From: an uncultured Acidobacteriota bacterium | GTDB taxonomy: Bacteria; Acidobacteriota; Terriglobia; Bryobacterales; Bryobacteraceae | DNA length: 64,000 nucleotides | Direction of reading: 5' to 3' | Assembly (NCBI GenBank): GCA_902826605.1 | Contig: CADEFM010000001.1 | Location: forward strand, 248,001-312,000 | In this document: piece after piece, positions 51,700 to 62,463 of the stretch | Position numbering within the stretch: position 1 is the first letter of the stretch | Layout of the letters: each line of letters begins with the position of its first letter | Notes under the pieces: model-generated | What the model saw: only the letters and a program-made list of their open reading frames with translations | The model's database searches: none | Told to the model about the DNA's origin: nothing | Position numbers and translations under genes: made by a program

Positions 51700-52446
51700 A
51701 TGTCAGGTCATTCCAAATGGGCGACGATTAAGCACAAGAAGGCTGCCACCGACGCCAAACGCGGGAAAGCATTTACCCGTCTGATTAAAGAAATCATGAT
51801 CGCGGCGCGGAACGGCGGCGATCCCGACGGCAATCCGCGCTTGCGAACGGCTATAGTGGCCGCCAAAGCGGTCAGTATGCCTTCGGAAAACATCAAACGC
51901 GCCATCATGCGGGGCACGGGCGAACTGGAAGGCGGCCAGATCGACGAGGTCATGTATGAAGGGTACGGCCCAGGAGGCGCGGCTGTATTGGTCGCCGTGG
52001 CTACCGACAATCGAAACCGCACCGTCAGCGAAATTCGCCACATGTTCACTAAATTCGGCGGGAACATGGGAGAACAGGGCAGCGTCGCGTGGATGTTCGA
52101 ACGGAAGAGCCAGATTCTCATCGACGCGGAAAGAGCCCCAAGTGAAGACGATCTGATGACTTTGGTGCTGGATGCCGGCGCCGAGGATTTGACGAACGAT
52201 GACGGCACCTGGGAAGTGATTTCATCTCCCGAAAATCACGTGCGGGTGCTGGAAACTATTCAGAAGGCCGGAATTCCGACTGAATCAGCGGAAATCGGCA
52301 TGATTCCCAAGAACCTGATGAAGCTGGAAGGCAAGAGCGCCAGCGGCATGTTGAAACTGAGCGAAGCGTTTGAAGAACACGATGACGTGCAGAACGTGTA
52401 TTCCAACTTCGATATAGACGAGCAAGAAATGGAAGCCCTGGCGTAG
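51700..52446 (+). CDS. yebC: YebC/PmpR (TACO1-type) family protein
   Basis: A 248-residue protein with the fixed N-terminus [15 protein letters not shown], then [16 protein letters not shown], and the long middle and C-terminal domains of the family ([13 protein letters not shown] [27 protein letters not shown]). The family is known as a transcription regulator in some bacteria, while the mitochondrial and some bacterial members help translation of proline runs. GAGG stands 7 bases before the ATG. It is followed by ruvC after 32 bases, a classical arrangement. Confidence 0.95.
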   Translation: MSGHSKWATIKHKKAATDAKRGKAFTRLIKEIMIAARNGGDPDGNPRLRTAIVAAKAVSMPSENIKRAIMRGTGELEGGQIDEVMYEGYGPGGAAVLVAVATDNRNRTVSEIRHMFTKFGGNMGEQGSVAWMFERKSQILIDAERAPSEDDLMTLVLDAGAEDLTNDDGTWEVISSPENHVRVLETIQKAGIPTESAEIGMIPKNLMKLEGKSASGMLKLSEAFEEHDDVQNVYSNFDIDEQEMEALA

Positions 52447-52478
52447 GCGAAAGACGCCCGCCGGGCCAATGGTTTCCG

Positions 52479-52982
52479 ATGAGAGTTCTAGGCGTTGACT
52501 GCGGCACGGAACGCACGGGTTGGGGCCTGATCGAGAGCGATGGGCGGCGCCATCGCGTAGTGGCGCATGGAGTAATCCAACTTTCTCCTCGCAACACTCT
52601 GGAGCGGCGGCTGGCGGCGGTAGGCTCGGCCATGCGCGCCCTGCTTGCCGAGCACCTGCCCGAATGCGCGGCCGTGGAGGAAGTCTTTTTTTCGCAAAAC
52701 GTGAAGACGGCGCTCAAGTTGGCACATGTACGCGGAGTGGTGCTGGCATCCATAGCGGAAGCCGGCGTCGAGCTTGGGGAATACTCGCCGCTGTCTGTGA
52801 AGGCGAGCGTGGTAGGGTATGGACGCGCGGAAAAGAGCCAGATTCAGTTGATGGTGAGAACGCTTACGGGAGTGACCGTTGAATCCGAGGACGCGGCGGA
52901 CGCGCTTGCGGTAGCCATTTGCCACGCTACAACAACTCGGAATTCGGCGGCGTTGCGGGTACGGGCAGGAGTGCTGGCATGA
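52479..52982 (+). CDS. ruvC: Crossover-junction endonuclease RuvC
   Basis: A 167-residue nuclease that cuts Holliday junctions. The four acidic active-site residues are visible: Asp7 in [11 protein letters not shown], Glu67 in AAVEEVFF, and two aspartates in the late [10 protein letters not shown] (138 and 141). The GTG- or ATG-start ambiguity is absent. The ruvA and ruvB genes are not next to it. It lies in the yebC-ruvC pair and overlaps the next gene by four bases (ATGA). Confidence 0.95.
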   Translation: MRVLGVDCGTERTGWGLIESDGRRHRVVAHGVIQLSPRNTLERRLAAVGSAMRALLAEHLPECAAVEEVFFSQNVKTALKLAHVRGVVLASIAEAGVELGEYSPLSVKASVVGYGRAEKSQIQLMVRTLTGVTVESEDAADALAVAICHATTTRNSAALRVRAGVLA

Positions 52983-53596
52983 GGCTCGCCCTCTTTGTGC
53001 TGATGTGCTTCGCGGGGGCCGCCGCGGAGGACGTGCCGCGTGTGATCTATAGCAAGTCGTTTGCCGGTTCTCTTCCGCCTTACGTCCACATCGCATTGGC
53101 GGCAGACGGGGTGGCAGTCTACAACGAAACCCAGGATCCGGATAACGACGAGAAGGTGCGCGTTGAGGCGGGACGCGTGCGGCAGATCTTTGAACTGGCG
53201 GATCGCCTGGAACATTTTCGGACGCCTTTGGAGAGCGGTTTGAAGGTCGCTAACATGGGTCAAAAAACGTTCCGATGGGAGCAGGGTGCGGAACAGCATG
53301 AGGCGGTTTTCAACTATTCCGCCAGTGAGGACGCTCGCACGCTGACCGGACACTTCGAAAGCATCGTGGATAGCACCCGGCTGCTCATCGAATTCCGCCG
53401 CGTGATTAAGTATGACCGCCTGGGGGCGAATTCCGCCATCAATCGCGCCGCGGTATTGTGGGATAACAAGCGTCTGACGGTGACGCCGGAATTTTTGCCT
53501 TTGCTGGATCAGGTGGCGAAGAATGAAGCCTATCTTCATATGGCCCGCCAAAAGGCGTCAGAGCTAGCGGATGCCATCCGGGCGGCAGGGAATTGA
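52979..53596 (+). CDS. Exported protein of unknown function after ruvC
   Basis: A 205-residue exported protein. The start ATG at 52979 overlaps the ruvC stop by four bases and begins a signal peptide (to about residue 16). The mature part opens with [20 protein letters not shown] and has a beta-strand rich first half ([15 protein letters not shown]), then helices. I know similar acidobacterial proteins only as hypothetical. The next gene begins 8 bases after its stop. Because it is locked between ruvC and the TlpA gene it is probably cotranscribed with both. Confidence 0.7.
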   Translation: MRLALFVLMCFAGAAAEDVPRVIYSKSFAGSLPPYVHIALAADGVAVYNETQDPDNDEKVRVEAGRVRQIFELADRLEHFRTPLESGLKVANMGQKTFRWEQGAEQHEAVFNYSASEDARTLTGHFESIVDSTRLLIEFRRVIKYDRLGANSAINRAAVLWDNKRLTVTPEFLPLLDQVAKNEAYLHMARQKASELADAIRAAGN

Positions 53597-53603
53597 AAGT
53601 TCC

Positions 53604-54875
53604 ATGAGACGCTTGATTTTCATTGCGTCGTTCCTTCTGTTGGCTGGGATCGTGGCGGCTCAGAACACGCCGAGCGATAGCGAAAAGAATGAGCTCGCCG
53701 CCGCCATTCAAGAAGCACAAACCAGTCCGCAGGACACGATTCGCGTTTTGGAAGAGCATCTACGGCGGTATCCGCAGACCGGATTACGACGGGAAATCAG
53801 CAAGCTGATGGCGGAAGCGGCCATGGAAGCCAAGGACACCCGGCGCATCGCGATCTACGGCGTTCCGGCGTTGCTGATGGTGCCGAACGATGCGCACTTG
53901 CTGGACCGTGTGGCGGAAGCACTGCTCGAAATGGGTGGCAGTGAAAATGCCCAAAAGGCCTTGGACTACGCAGTGCGCTTGGAAAACTACTTGATCGCCA
54001 TTCCTGTAGCGCGGGGCAGAAACCCCGCGAGCAATCAGGAAGACCATGACCGCGCGATCGCTCGTGCGTTGCTGTTTCAGGCACGGGCGAACGCGGCTCT
54101 GGGGAAAGACAATGACGCGCGCCTGAAAGCTGCGCTTTCCTACATGGCTTACGCCGAGGAGGCGTCCGCGAAGGAGTGGGCTCGGGCGCTAGAGCGCCTG
54201 GGGCGTGGTCAGGAGGCCATTGAGAAAATGGCGGATGCCTTCGCGATCGGCGATCCGCGCGCGACCGACGACATTCGTTCAGCCGACCGCCGCGAACTAG
54301 GCGAAATGTACCGCGCGTTGCATGGTGGTTCGGAAATCGGATTGGGCGATGTGATTCTGGCCGCTTATGACCGCACTTCGGGGGAACTACAAAAGCGCCG
54401 TGCCGAATTCCGTAAACTGGACCCAAATGATGGTCTTACGGAAGCGGGCAAATTCACGCTCTTGGGGATCGAAGATGGCAAGCTGGAACTGGCCAAAATG
54501 CGCGGCAAGGTCTTGATCCTGGATTTCTGGGCCACGTGGTGCATTCCCTGCCGGACGCAGCATCCGTTGTATGAAGAAGTCAAAAAAACGTTTCGGGATC
54601 GCGACGATGTCCGGTTCATTTCCGTCAATTCGGACGATGAACACGAAGTGGTCATTCCATTTCTCGAACAACAAAAGTGGAGCAAGGAAGTATTTTTCGA
54701 CAGCGGGCTCGTGCGGGTGTTGAACGTGACGACCATTCCAGCCACCATGATCATCGACAAAGACGGCAACGTCGCCAGCCGGATGAACGGCTTCACGCCG
54801 GACACGTTTGTGCAGATGCTGGCCACCCGTATTCGCGCTGTGTTGAATGGGCCAGTAGACGCTCCAGTGAGATAG
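53604..54875 (+). CDS. Exported thioredoxin-like (TlpA/ResA) protein with N-terminal helical repeats
   Basis: A 423-residue exported protein. The start ATG at 53604 begins a signal peptide (residues 1-19); the in-frame ATG at 53571 would precede it and is unlikely. Residues 25-230 are helical and resemble tetratricopeptide repeats. The C-terminal thioredoxin domain has the redox motif CIPC with cysteines at 313 and 316 in [10 protein letters not shown]. It is probably a periplasmic thiol-disulfide oxidoreductase, for example in cytochrome maturation or reduction of exported proteins. deoB follows after 8 bases. Confidence 0.87.
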   Translation: MRRLIFIASFLLLAGIVAAQNTPSDSEKNELAAAIQEAQTSPQDTIRVLEEHLRRYPQTGLRREISKLMAEAAMEAKDTRRIAIYGVPALLMVPNDAHLLDRVAEALLEMGGSENAQKALDYAVRLENYLIAIPVARGRNPASNQEDHDRAIARALLFQARANAALGKDNDARLKAALSYMAYAEEASAKEWARALERLGRGQEAIEKMADAFAIGDPRATDDIRSADRRELGEMYRALHGGSEIGLGDVILAAYDRTSGELQKRRAEFRKLDPNDGLTEAGKFTLLGIEDGKLELAKMRGKVLILDFWATWCIPCRTQHPLYEEVKKTFRDRDDVRFISVNSDDEHEVVIPFLEQQKWSKEVFFDSGLVRVLNVTTIPATMIIDKDGNVASRMNGFTPDTFVQMLATRIRAVLNGPVDAPVR

Positions 54876-54883
54876 GCCGGACT

Positions 54884-56071
54884 GTGACCTTTCAACGAAT
54901 CATCTGGATCGTTCTCGATAGTGTTGGCATAGGCGAGATGCCGGACGCCGCAGCCTATGGCGACCGCGGCAGCGACACACTTGGCAATATCGCCCGCAGC
55001 CGCGCATTGCACCTTCCCAACCTGTGCAGCCTGGGTTTGGCGAATATCCGGCCGCTCACGGGACTTGTACCGGTTGCTGAACCCGCTGGCGCTTTCGGTA
55101 AATGCGCGCTGGCTTCTCCCGGCAAGGATACGACCACCGGACATTGGGAAATGGCTGGAATTCACCTCGATGAGCCGTTTCCGCTCTATCCGCAGGGATT
55201 CCCCGCGGAGGTCATCGACGAGTTCGAACGCAGAACCGGACGCAGGGTGTTAGGTAATAAGCCCGCATCGGGAACCGAAATTATCAAGGAACTGGGCGAA
55301 GAACACGTCCGCACGGGATCGCCGATCGTGTACACATCGGCCGACAGCGTCTTCCAGATCGCCGCGCACGAAGACGTGATTCCACTCTTCGAACTGTACA
55401 AGATGTGCGAAACCGCGCGCGATATCCTAAGAGGCGAGCATGAGGTGGGTCGCGTGATCGCGCGGCCGTTTATCGGCGAACCGGGGTCATTCACGCGCAC
55501 TGCCAATCGTCACGATTATGCAGTTCCACCGCCGAGAGGCATGCTGTTGGATCAGTTGCACGCGAAGGGTGTGGAGACGTTCAGCATCGGGAAGATCTTC
55601 GATGTATTTCTGGGGCGGGGAATCGGCGCGCAGATCAAGACTAAAGGCAATGCCGATGGAATGGCGAAGGCGCTCGAAGCGCTAGACGATTTCGACAGCG
55701 GCCTGTTATTCGCCAACCTCGTGGATTTCGACATGCTGTACGGGCACCGTAACGACGTGGAAGGATACGCGCGCGCGCTTGAAGAAGTGGACGCGTGGCT
55801 CCCGTCACTCGATGCGAAACTCGGTGTGGGAGATTTGGTCATCCTGACGGCGGATCATGGCTGCGATCCGACTACATCCTCGACCGATCACAGCCGCGAA
55901 TACGTTCCGTTGCTGGCCTATGGACCGAACGCGCGGTCCGGCGTCAATCTGGGTGTGCGCGCGACCCTCTCCGATATCGGGCAGACCGTTGCCGAAAATT
56001 TCGGCACGGCGATTTCCAAGGGCGCCAGTTTTCTTGGCGAGATCAGGGGACCAGCGTCCCACGCGGCGTAG
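54884..56071 (+). CDS. deoB: Phosphopentomutase DeoB
   Basis: A 395-residue enzyme of the alkaline-phosphatase superfamily that interconverts ribose 1- and 5-phosphate (also deoxyribose). The start is GTG with [16 protein letters not shown]; the metal Asp12 lies in VLDSVG, and the C-terminal metal motifs [10 protein letters not shown] and [11 protein letters not shown] are intact. The longer upstream frame would overlap the TlpA gene and is rejected. The end overlaps the convergent peptidase gene by 29 bases. DeoB acts in the cytoplasm in nucleoside salvage; no other deo gene is near. Confidence 0.96.
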   Translation: MTFQRIIWIVLDSVGIGEMPDAAAYGDRGSDTLGNIARSRALHLPNLCSLGLANIRPLTGLVPVAEPAGAFGKCALASPGKDTTTGHWEMAGIHLDEPFPLYPQGFPAEVIDEFERRTGRRVLGNKPASGTEIIKELGEEHVRTGSPIVYTSADSVFQIAAHEDVIPLFELYKMCETARDILRGEHEVGRVIARPFIGEPGSFTRTANRHDYAVPPPRGMLLDQLHAKGVETFSIGKIFDVFLGRGIGAQIKTKGNADGMAKALEALDDFDSGLLFANLVDFDMLYGHRNDVEGYARALEEVDAWLPSLDAKLGVGDLVILTADHGCDPTTSSTDHSREYVPLLAYGPNARSGVNLGVRATLSDIGQTVAENFGTAISKGASFLGEIRGPASHAA

Positions 56072-57287
56072 CGCCTTCCTGCGCAAGCCGCTTGTCCAAT
56101 TCGGCTGCGATAGGCCCAATACGTTCGGGGTTGCGCAGAATGTTCCGGACGCCGTCATTGCCAAAATCCTTCAGCAGAAGATCCGCCGCAGCTAAGGCCT
56201 GCGCATAAGCGAGTCCAGCCTCTTGCGAGTTCAATCCACCCCATCCGCCACTCAGCTGAGAGAGAGGGACAAGTTTACCATCGTGAGCCGCGGCTACGAT
56301 CGCTGCACGGGCCGCTGGCGGCAGGGAAGCGCCAGAGAGCTTTTGTGCCAGCCCCTCATGGACCCATTGCGGCAAGCGTCCAAACGCGCTCAAACACGCG
56401 TGGGTGGCTTCATGCGCGAGCGTGCGCCGGGAATTGGCATCCATACCCTTGCCTCTGTCCATGGGAACGCGGATGCGGCCATCGTACATGCCACCACTCC
56501 ACTCCACGGCCCCCACCGAGGCACGGTATGCTTCCCAGGTTTGCGCAATGGTAATGACCTTTTCTTCATTGGGGCAACCTAGTTGTTGGGAAACCTGTGC
56601 AAGCGTTTCATCGATGATCCCGATCATCTGCCGCGCCGTCTCGACGGGGATCGCGTCGCTATCGAAGCGCAAAGCCACCCGAACGCCATATAGTTTTGTG
56701 ATGCTTTGATCGCTGTTGAATTCCTTCTGCAGCGCTTTCACAAAGCCTTCCACCTGAGGGTCCGGTGCCATGTCGAGCGATTTCCGGAAGTATTCTAGCG
56801 CCCGCCGGTTGTTGTCGGCGCGCCACGCCGCCATGCCGGCCAAGGTAAACAATGCCGGTTCCGGGCGCCTCTTGATTTCGGCATCCAGTAGATTGAGCGC
56901 TTCCTCGTAGCGATTGTCGTTGATCAGTTCGTTAGCATGCAGAGCTGCCGCGCTGGCCCGAATCTTCACGCCCGCATCGAGCTTTGGCTTGGGTTGTTCC
57001 GCAGACGTCGCTTTCACTTCCACCCATCCGGCGCTTTTTCTCGATTGCGCGAATGACTCCAAGCCGTCGAGCACGCTTGCGGGTAAATAGCCGTCAAAGT
57101 GCTTACCGTCCAAGTCCACGCCGACCTTGTAACATGGAATGCTTTCGCCCGAAAGGGAATAGCGAAGTTGAACGACGGTCCCTGCCGGCAACGCGGCGAT
57201 CTCGCGCGTTTCCGCGCTGCAGCCCGACCGCAACGGAGTTTGATCCTTGACCGATACGGCCAGGAACAAGAATAGGAATAGTCCCAT
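56043..57287 (-). CDS. Peptidase MA-like zinc metalloprotease with N-terminal TPR-type repeats
   Basis: A 414-residue exported protein. The signal-like N-terminus (residues 1-12) is short. The middle (about 90-190) has helical repeats of TPR type ([30 protein letters not shown]). The C-terminal peptidase domain has the zinc motif HEATH at 292-296 followed by the second ligand in WVHEGLAQ (near residue 308), as in the DUF2268/peptidase-MA group. It probably cleaves exported proteins. The gene starts 49 bases downstream of recJ on the same strand and converges on deoB. Confidence 0.85.
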   Translation of the reverse strand: MGLFLFLFLAVSVKDQTPLRSGCSAETREIAALPAGTVVQLRYSLSGESIPCYKVGVDLDGKHFDGYLPASVLDGLESFAQSRKSAGWVEVKATSAEQPKPKLDAGVKIRASAAALHANELINDNRYEEALNLLDAEIKRRPEPALFTLAGMAAWRADNNRRALEYFRKSLDMAPDPQVEGFVKALQKEFNSDQSITKLYGVRVALRFDSDAIPVETARQMIGIIDETLAQVSQQLGCPNEEKVITIAQTWEAYRASVGAVEWSGGMYDGRIRVPMDRGKGMDANSRRTLAHEATHACLSAFGRLPQWVHEGLAQKLSGASLPPAARAAIVAAAHDGKLVPLSQLSGGWGGLNSQEAGLAYAQALAAADLLLKDFGNDGVRNILRNPERIGPIAAELDKRLAQEGATPRGTLVP

Positions 57288-57335
57288 GGTTCGAGCGTAC
57301 GGCGAAATCGGTGCGAAGTCGCTCGGTGGAAAACC

Positions 57336-59075
57336 TTAGGTGTGGTGTGCCGAGACGTCTTGTTCCTGTGACTTCACGTCGCGCAAGATCGTTTGCCAAG
57401 GTGCGTATCCACGTTTAGCGGAGTAGTCGTCCTGATCGAACTGGATTGCAGCTTGAATGAAAGCCCCGGGTGAAAGTTCGCCGGCTCGTACCGCGAAGTT
57501 CCAGGCTTTCACGCGCAGGGTTTGGCCCGAGCCACGCAACCGCAGGAACAGATGCTTTTCTTTGTTCACATCCTGGGAGAGCACTTCCAACCCGTGCGCT
57601 GCAAACAAGGGAGGGGGATTGCCCATACCGAAAGGTGCGAGATTGAGCAACTCCGCGACCGTTTCATCGTTCACGTCTGCAAGATCGATCTCCGCGTCAA
57701 TATCCAGGTCAGGTTCGAAGTCGGCAGGGGTCAGTCTTGCGGCGGCGAAGGCGCGGAAGCGCTCACGGAATTCAGGGACGCGATCCGATGCGATGGTCAG
57801 ACCTGCGGCCTGCCGGTGACCTCCGAATTTGGTGAACAATTCGGACATGGATTCGAGAGCCTCAAGGAGATGGAACTGGCGGATGCTGCGCCCGGAGCCT
57901 TGTGCGACTTCGTTTTCGATCCCGAGCACAAACACTGGACGATGGTAGCGTTCGACTACGCGGCTAGCGACTATACCCACCACGCCGCGATGCCAACCTT
58001 CGGCTGCGAAGACCAGGGCGGCGTCGTGATCGGTCACGGTTTGGGCCAGGCATTGTTCGAGAATAGTATTCCAGATGCCGTCTTGTGTTTGACGGCGGTC
58101 GGCGTTCAGATCGTGAAGCTGCGCGGCAATGGCGCGGGCGCGCGCCGGATCATCGGTGGTGAAAAGCTCAACCACCTCGTTCGCGCTGGCCATTCTCCCG
58201 GCGGCATTGATGCGTGGCGCTACCCCGAATGCCACGTCGCGCACGCTCGGAACCTTGCCTGCTTCAATTCCGGAGACGTCGAGCAGCGCCCTCAGGCCCG
58301 GGTTCTTGACCACCCGCAATCCTTCCAGGCCGCGTTTGACGATGACTCTGTTTTCGCCAGAGAGAGACACCACGTCGGCTACGGTCGCGATGGCCACGAT
58401 CTTCAAGAAGGAATCGATCAAGCGTTCCCGCCGCGCATCTTCCCAGTGCAATACGCGCAGCAATGCATCGGCCAGTTTCAGGGCGACCGCTGCACCACAC
58501 AGGTTCTTCTCCGGATACGTGCAGTCCGGACGGTTTGGATTTACAACCGCAAGCGCAGGCGGCAAGGCGGTATCGGGCAGGTGATGATCCGTGACGATGA
58601 CATCAATGCCTAAGCCGGCCGCATGCCGCACCACTTCGTTCGCCCGGATGCCAGTATCCGCGCTGATGATCAACCGCACGCCTTGCGCCGCGGCGTCTTC
58701 CACCACCTCAGTCTTCATGCCGTAGCCGTCGCGGATGCGGTGCGGCACAAAGCACGAGGCCCGCCCGTCCGCCAAGTCGATAGTTTTCTTGAGGACCACC
58801 AGCGCGCTGGTTCCATCCACGTCATAGTCGCCGTACAGCAAAATGGGTTCCTTGTGCTGGATCGCCGACGCCAACCGCTCTGCCGCAACGTCCATGCCGG
58901 CCAGTTGAAACGGATCGTGCATGTCGGCCACCGAAGGGTGGAGGTATTTACGCGCCTTTGTGGCGTCACGGTATCCGCGCGCCCACAGAACGCGTGCCGT
59001 GAGCGGCGCAATGTGCAGTGCGGACGCGAGCGCGGTTGCGCCGCCGATATCGCAGTCCGCGATGTTCCATTTCAT
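57336..59075 (-). CDS. recJ: Single-stranded-DNA-specific exonuclease RecJ
   Basis: A 579-residue enzyme. The DHH-family motifs are in order: LYGDYDVDGTSALVV (82-96), ISADTG (138-142), the DHH of VTDHHLPD (163-165) and the DHHA1-type RINAAGRM region with GGHRQAAGL later, plus an OB-like C-terminal domain. It degrades single-stranded DNA from the 5' end in recombination and repair. The ATG at 59075 gives a normal N-terminus. The divergent TonB-receptor gene is 76 bases away. Confidence 0.96.
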   Translation of the reverse strand: MKWNIADCDIGGATALASALHIAPLTARVLWARGYRDATKARKYLHPSVADMHDPFQLAGMDVAAERLASAIQHKEPILLYGDYDVDGTSALVVLKKTIDLADGRASCFVPHRIRDGYGMKTEVVEDAAAQGVRLIISADTGIRANEVVRHAAGLGIDVIVTDHHLPDTALPPALAVVNPNRPDCTYPEKNLCGAAVALKLADALLRVLHWEDARRERLIDSFLKIVAIATVADVVSLSGENRVIVKRGLEGLRVVKNPGLRALLDVSGIEAGKVPSVRDVAFGVAPRINAAGRMASANEVVELFTTDDPARARAIAAQLHDLNADRRQTQDGIWNTILEQCLAQTVTDHDAALVFAAEGWHRGVVGIVASRVVERYHRPVFVLGIENEVAQGSGRSIRQFHLLEALESMSELFTKFGGHRQAAGLTIASDRVPEFRERFRAFAAARLTPADFEPDLDIDAEIDLADVNDETVAELLNLAPFGMGNPPPLFAAHGLEVLSQDVNKEKHLFLRLRGSGQTLRVKAWNFAVRAGELSPGAFIQAAIQFDQDDYSAKRGYAPWQTILRDVKSQEQDVSAHHT

Positions 59076-59091
59076 TCTTTAGGTAAACCCC

Positions 59092-59121
59092 TTGGGAATC
59101 TTCTACGATACAACCTGTAAT
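59092..59121 (+). promoter_or_regulatory. Candidate promoter of the TonB-dependent receptor
   Basis: TTGGGA at 59092-59097 and TGTAAT at 59116-59121 are separated by 18 bases. The start of transcription would be near 59128, 24 bases before the ATG at 59152. Consensus matches are 4 of 6 and 5 of 6 positions. Confidence 0.4.
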
Positions 59122-59151
59122 CTAGAATTAGCGAGCGGTCGTCTTATATCT

Positions 59152-62100
59152 ATGTCCAGGCAGGGGCCGACAGTTCTCACGCTATTCGCCGCGTCGGCCT
59201 TGTGGGCGCTGGGCCAGACCGGCAGCGTCAAATCGGACGGCCAGCCGCTGCCCGGAGCTGCTGTGCGCGCCACGCACGGCGAACGTGTTCTGACGACTCT
59301 CACTGGCGTTGACGGCACATTCAAGCTGGATACGATGGGTACGGGCGTCTGGGTGGTGGACGTCAACATGTTCGGCTTTGAGCCGATGCGGCGGGAAGTG
59401 CAAATTGGCACGCCGCCCGCACGGATTGACTTCACTCTGCAGATCCGTACGCAAGGCAATCCATTTGGACGTGGTGCAGGACCTCCCACGGAATCCTTTG
59501 TGGACGCTACCGCCGTTGTGGAAGGTGCAGTGGCCGCTGGCACTCCGGAAACGGGGGATTCGCAAGCAGCTACCGTCAATGCCGCCAGTGCGAATGAGTC
59601 GTTTCTGGTGAGCGGAAGTTTGAGCACTGGTATTCAGACACAAGCGAGCGATTTCGGGCCAGGATTCGGTCCCGGTGGATTTGAGGGCGGCGGATCAGGG
59701 GCTGGATTCGGCGCGCCGCAGAATCTGCCGGGGCAAGGCGGCCAGGCGACGGTGCCCTCGGCCGCCACTCCTTCCGGTGCTCCAGCTGGAGGGCCAGCTG
59801 GAGCACAAGCGGGCGGCGGTTTCGGCGGACGCGGCGGTGGTGGGCGCGGTGGCTTCGCTGGACCGCCTGGCGGCTTCGGCGGTGGCGGTGGCCGTGGAGG
59901 ATTCGGGGGGCCGGGTGGCCGTGGCGGCCCGGGTGGTCGAGGCGGCCCTCCGGGAACCTTTATCGGGAACAGACGCAATGTGCAACAGCCCCGTATGCGT
60001 GCATCGGTTTTCTATTCCGGACGTAACTCCGTACTGGACGCATCGCCATTTTCCATTAATGGGCAGACCAACACGAAAGCGGCCTACGCGGAAAACCGAT
60101 TCGGCTTTAATCTCGCTGGACCTTTGGGACTTCCAAAGCTGTTTCGCTTGGAACGCACGATATTGATTTTCGGATACAACGGCAATCTGACACGGAACGG
60201 AGTCAATCTCACCGGCACGGTACCGACGCTAGCCGAACGCGCGGGTGATTTCTCGGCTTCGCGAGCGGTCATATACGATCGCGCTACAGGGTTGCCTTAT
60301 CCAGGAAACAAGATCACGCGGATCGATCCAATTGCGCTTGGGTTGCTTCAATACATACCGCAGCCGAATCAGCCGGGTATAGTGAACAACTACAGGCTGG
60401 TCACGGCGAACCCCGCCAATACGCATGCCGTGAGTGTGCGACTCACGCACGCGCTCACCAATCGGGATCAACTCGCCGGTAACGTGAATTGGCAAACCCG
60501 CGACTCCAAGAATGCGCAGATGTTCGGATTCATCGACCAGTCTTCCAGTCCGTTTCTGAATGGGAACACGAACTGGCGTCACAATTTCGGAGGGGGACTG
60601 TTTAATAACATTGCCGTTCAATTTAACCGCACCACCAATGAGATCACTCCATTCTTTGCGTACGGACCGGATGTGGCTGCGCAGCTCGGAATTCAAGGAA
60701 CGTCTTCCAATCCCGTGAACTTCGGTCCGTCCAACGTGAACTTCACGAACTACGCCCCGCTGACCGATGGCAGTCCGTCGCGCAACGTGTCGTACAACTA
60801 CGGTGTCACCGAGGCGGTTTCCTGGCGGCACGGCAATCACAACTGGAGCTTCGGCGGAGGCTACACCCGTTTTTTCAATGACACCGTGACAGATCAGAAC
60901 GGACGCGGCACCTTCACATTCACGGGTTTAACGACCAGCGCATTGGACGCAACCGGCCGCGCTGTGCCGGGCACGGGACTGGACTTCGCCGATTTCCTGC
61001 TGGGCGCGCCGCAATCGAATTCGATTCGCTTTGGCAGCTCGACCACCAATTTCCGCACGGAAAGCTGGTACGGCTTTGCGCAGGACGATTGGCGCGTGCT
61101 GCCGAATCTCACGCTGAACCTTGGCCTGCGCTACGAGTATTTCGCGCCGTGGGAGGAGAAGAACAATCGCATCGCGAACCTGGATATCGGTCCGGCATTC
61201 AGCGCCGTATCCGTGGTCACGCCCGGTCAGACCGGTCCCTACTCGGGCGTGTTCCCCCGTGGCCTCTTGAAGCCGGATCGCAACAACTTTGGTCCGCGTA
61301 CCGCTCTGGCATGGAAACCATGGAGCGCGCGGAGTCTAACGGTGCGGCTAGGTTATGGCATTTACTACAATCCGGCGATTTACAATCAATTCACCACACG
61401 GCTAGCCCAGCAACCCCCGTTTGCGACATCGACCAGCGTAAACACCAGCGATACCAATCCGCTGACGCTTAGCGCCGGCCTGACGGTGACGCCGGATGGC
61501 AAGACGATCCTCAATACATTCGCGGTGGATCGCAACTACCGTTCGATGTACGCTCAATCCTGGACAGTGGGCGTACAGACGAGTTTGCCTGCAGCTCTTG
61601 TTCTGGAAATGAACTACCTGGGTACGAAGGGTACGCGGCTGGATGTGCAGCAGAGTCCGAATCAGGCTGCTCCTGGTTCACAGCTCGATGCGCAGGATCG
61701 TTTAACGATTAGCAACGCCACCGCGTTTCTGTACGACACGCCCATCGGCAATTCCATCTATCACGCCGCGCAAGTCCGCCTGAATCGCCGCTTCCGGCGC
61801 GGCTTTTCGAGCAACGTGCAGTACACCTTTGCGAAGTCCATCGATAATTCTTCCACGTTGGGCGGTGCGGGGAACACGGTCGCGCAGAATTTCTATGACC
61901 TGGCGGCCGAGCGCGGACGTTCCAGTTTCGACCGGCGTCACTCACTGACGGCGAGCTACGTTTGGGCGCCGCCTATCGGCGAAGGCAAATTATTTTCGGG
62001 CGTGCCGGTTCTCGAGAAAGCGCTTTCGGAATGGACGCTCTCTGGCGCTATCACCATGCAAACCGGAACGCCACTCACTGCGCGCGTTCTGGGCAATCAA

Positions 62101-62463
62101 TCCGACACCGCCGGCGTGGGTACCCTTGGATCGAGCCGTGCGCAGGCTACCGGTTTACCTATCGACGGCGATGGGGGTTTCTTCAATCTGGCCGCGTTCA
62201 CCACGCCGCCCGCCGGTCAGTTCGGCAACGCCGGAAGAAACACCATTCCCGGTCCAGGCGCTTTCTTCATGAATCTTTCTCTGCAGCGCTTCGTGCCTCT
62301 GAACGAACGCGTGCGCCTGCAGATCCGCTTGGATGCGAACAACGTGACCAACTATGTAAACATCACGAACTTCGGTACCATCGTGAACTCCCGCAACTAT
62401 GGCGTGATCAGCGGCGCGGGCGGCATGCGGAATCTGACGATGACATTGAGGTTGAACTTTTAA
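59152..62463 (+). CDS. Oar-like TonB-dependent receptor with carboxypeptidase-regulatory domain and glycine-rich linker
   Basis: A 1103-residue outer-membrane protein. The ATG at 59152 begins a signal peptide (1-21). Residues 24-105 are a carboxypeptidase-regulatory-like beta-sandwich. Residues 105-215 are a serine/alanine-rich plug-like part, and about residues 222-270 form a glycine/arginine-rich low-complexity segment (repeats of GGRGG and GGFGG). The remainder is a TonB-type beta-barrel with the long TBDR-like repeats of aromatic-ended strands (VQYTFAKSIDN, LRYEYFAPWEE). Such receptors take up large substrates with TonB energy. The following VWFA gene starts within its stop codon. Residue 1103 closes the barrel with the aromatic LRLNF. 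Confidence 0.9.
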   Translation: MSRQGPTVLTLFAASALWALGQTGSVKSDGQPLPGAAVRATHGERVLTTLTGVDGTFKLDTMGTGVWVVDVNMFGFEPMRREVQIGTPPARIDFTLQIRTQGNPFGRGAGPPTESFVDATAVVEGAVAAGTPETGDSQAATVNAASANESFLVSGSLSTGIQTQASDFGPGFGPGGFEGGGSGAGFGAPQNLPGQGGQATVPSAATPSGAPAGGPAGAQAGGGFGGRGGGGRGGFAGPPGGFGGGGGRGGFGGPGGRGGPGGRGGPPGTFIGNRRNVQQPRMRASVFYSGRNSVLDASPFSINGQTNTKAAYAENRFGFNLAGPLGLPKLFRLERTILIFGYNGNLTRNGVNLTGTVPTLAERAGDFSASRAVIYDRATGLPYPGNKITRIDPIALGLLQYIPQPNQPGIVNNYRLVTANPANTHAVSVRLTHALTNRDQLAGNVNWQTRDSKNAQMFGFIDQSSSPFLNGNTNWRHNFGGGLFNNIAVQFNRTTNEITPFFAYGPDVAAQLGIQGTSSNPVNFGPSNVNFTNYAPLTDGSPSRNVSYNYGVTEAVSWRHGNHNWSFGGGYTRFFNDTVTDQNGRGTFTFTGLTTSALDATGRAVPGTGLDFADFLLGAPQSNSIRFGSSTTNFRTESWYGFAQDDWRVLPNLTLNLGLRYEYFAPWEEKNNRIANLDIGPAFSAVSVVTPGQTGPYSGVFPRGLLKPDRNNFGPRTALAWKPWSARSLTVRLGYGIYYNPAIYNQFTTRLAQQPPFATSTSVNTSDTNPLTLSAGLTVTPDGKTILNTFAVDRNYRSMYAQSWTVGVQTSLPAALVLEMNYLGTKGTRLDVQQSPNQAAPGSQLDAQDRLTISNATAFLYDTPIGNSIYHAAQVRLNRRFRRGFSSNVQYTFAKSIDNSSTLGGAGNTVAQNFYDLAAERGRSSFDRRHSLTASYVWAPPIGEGKLFSGVPVLEKALSEWTLSGAITMQTGTPLTARVLGNQSDTAGVGTLGSSRAQATGLPIDGDGGFFNLAAFTTPPAGQFGNAGRNTIPGPGAFFMNLSLQRFVPLNERVRLQIRLDANNVTNYVNITNFGTIVNSRNYGVISGAGGMRNLTMTLRLNF

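Noticed and set aside
59634..59985. Proline-rich antisense frames over the receptor linker
   Set aside because: They are the reverse reading of the glycine-rich segment of the receptor gene, not separate proteins.
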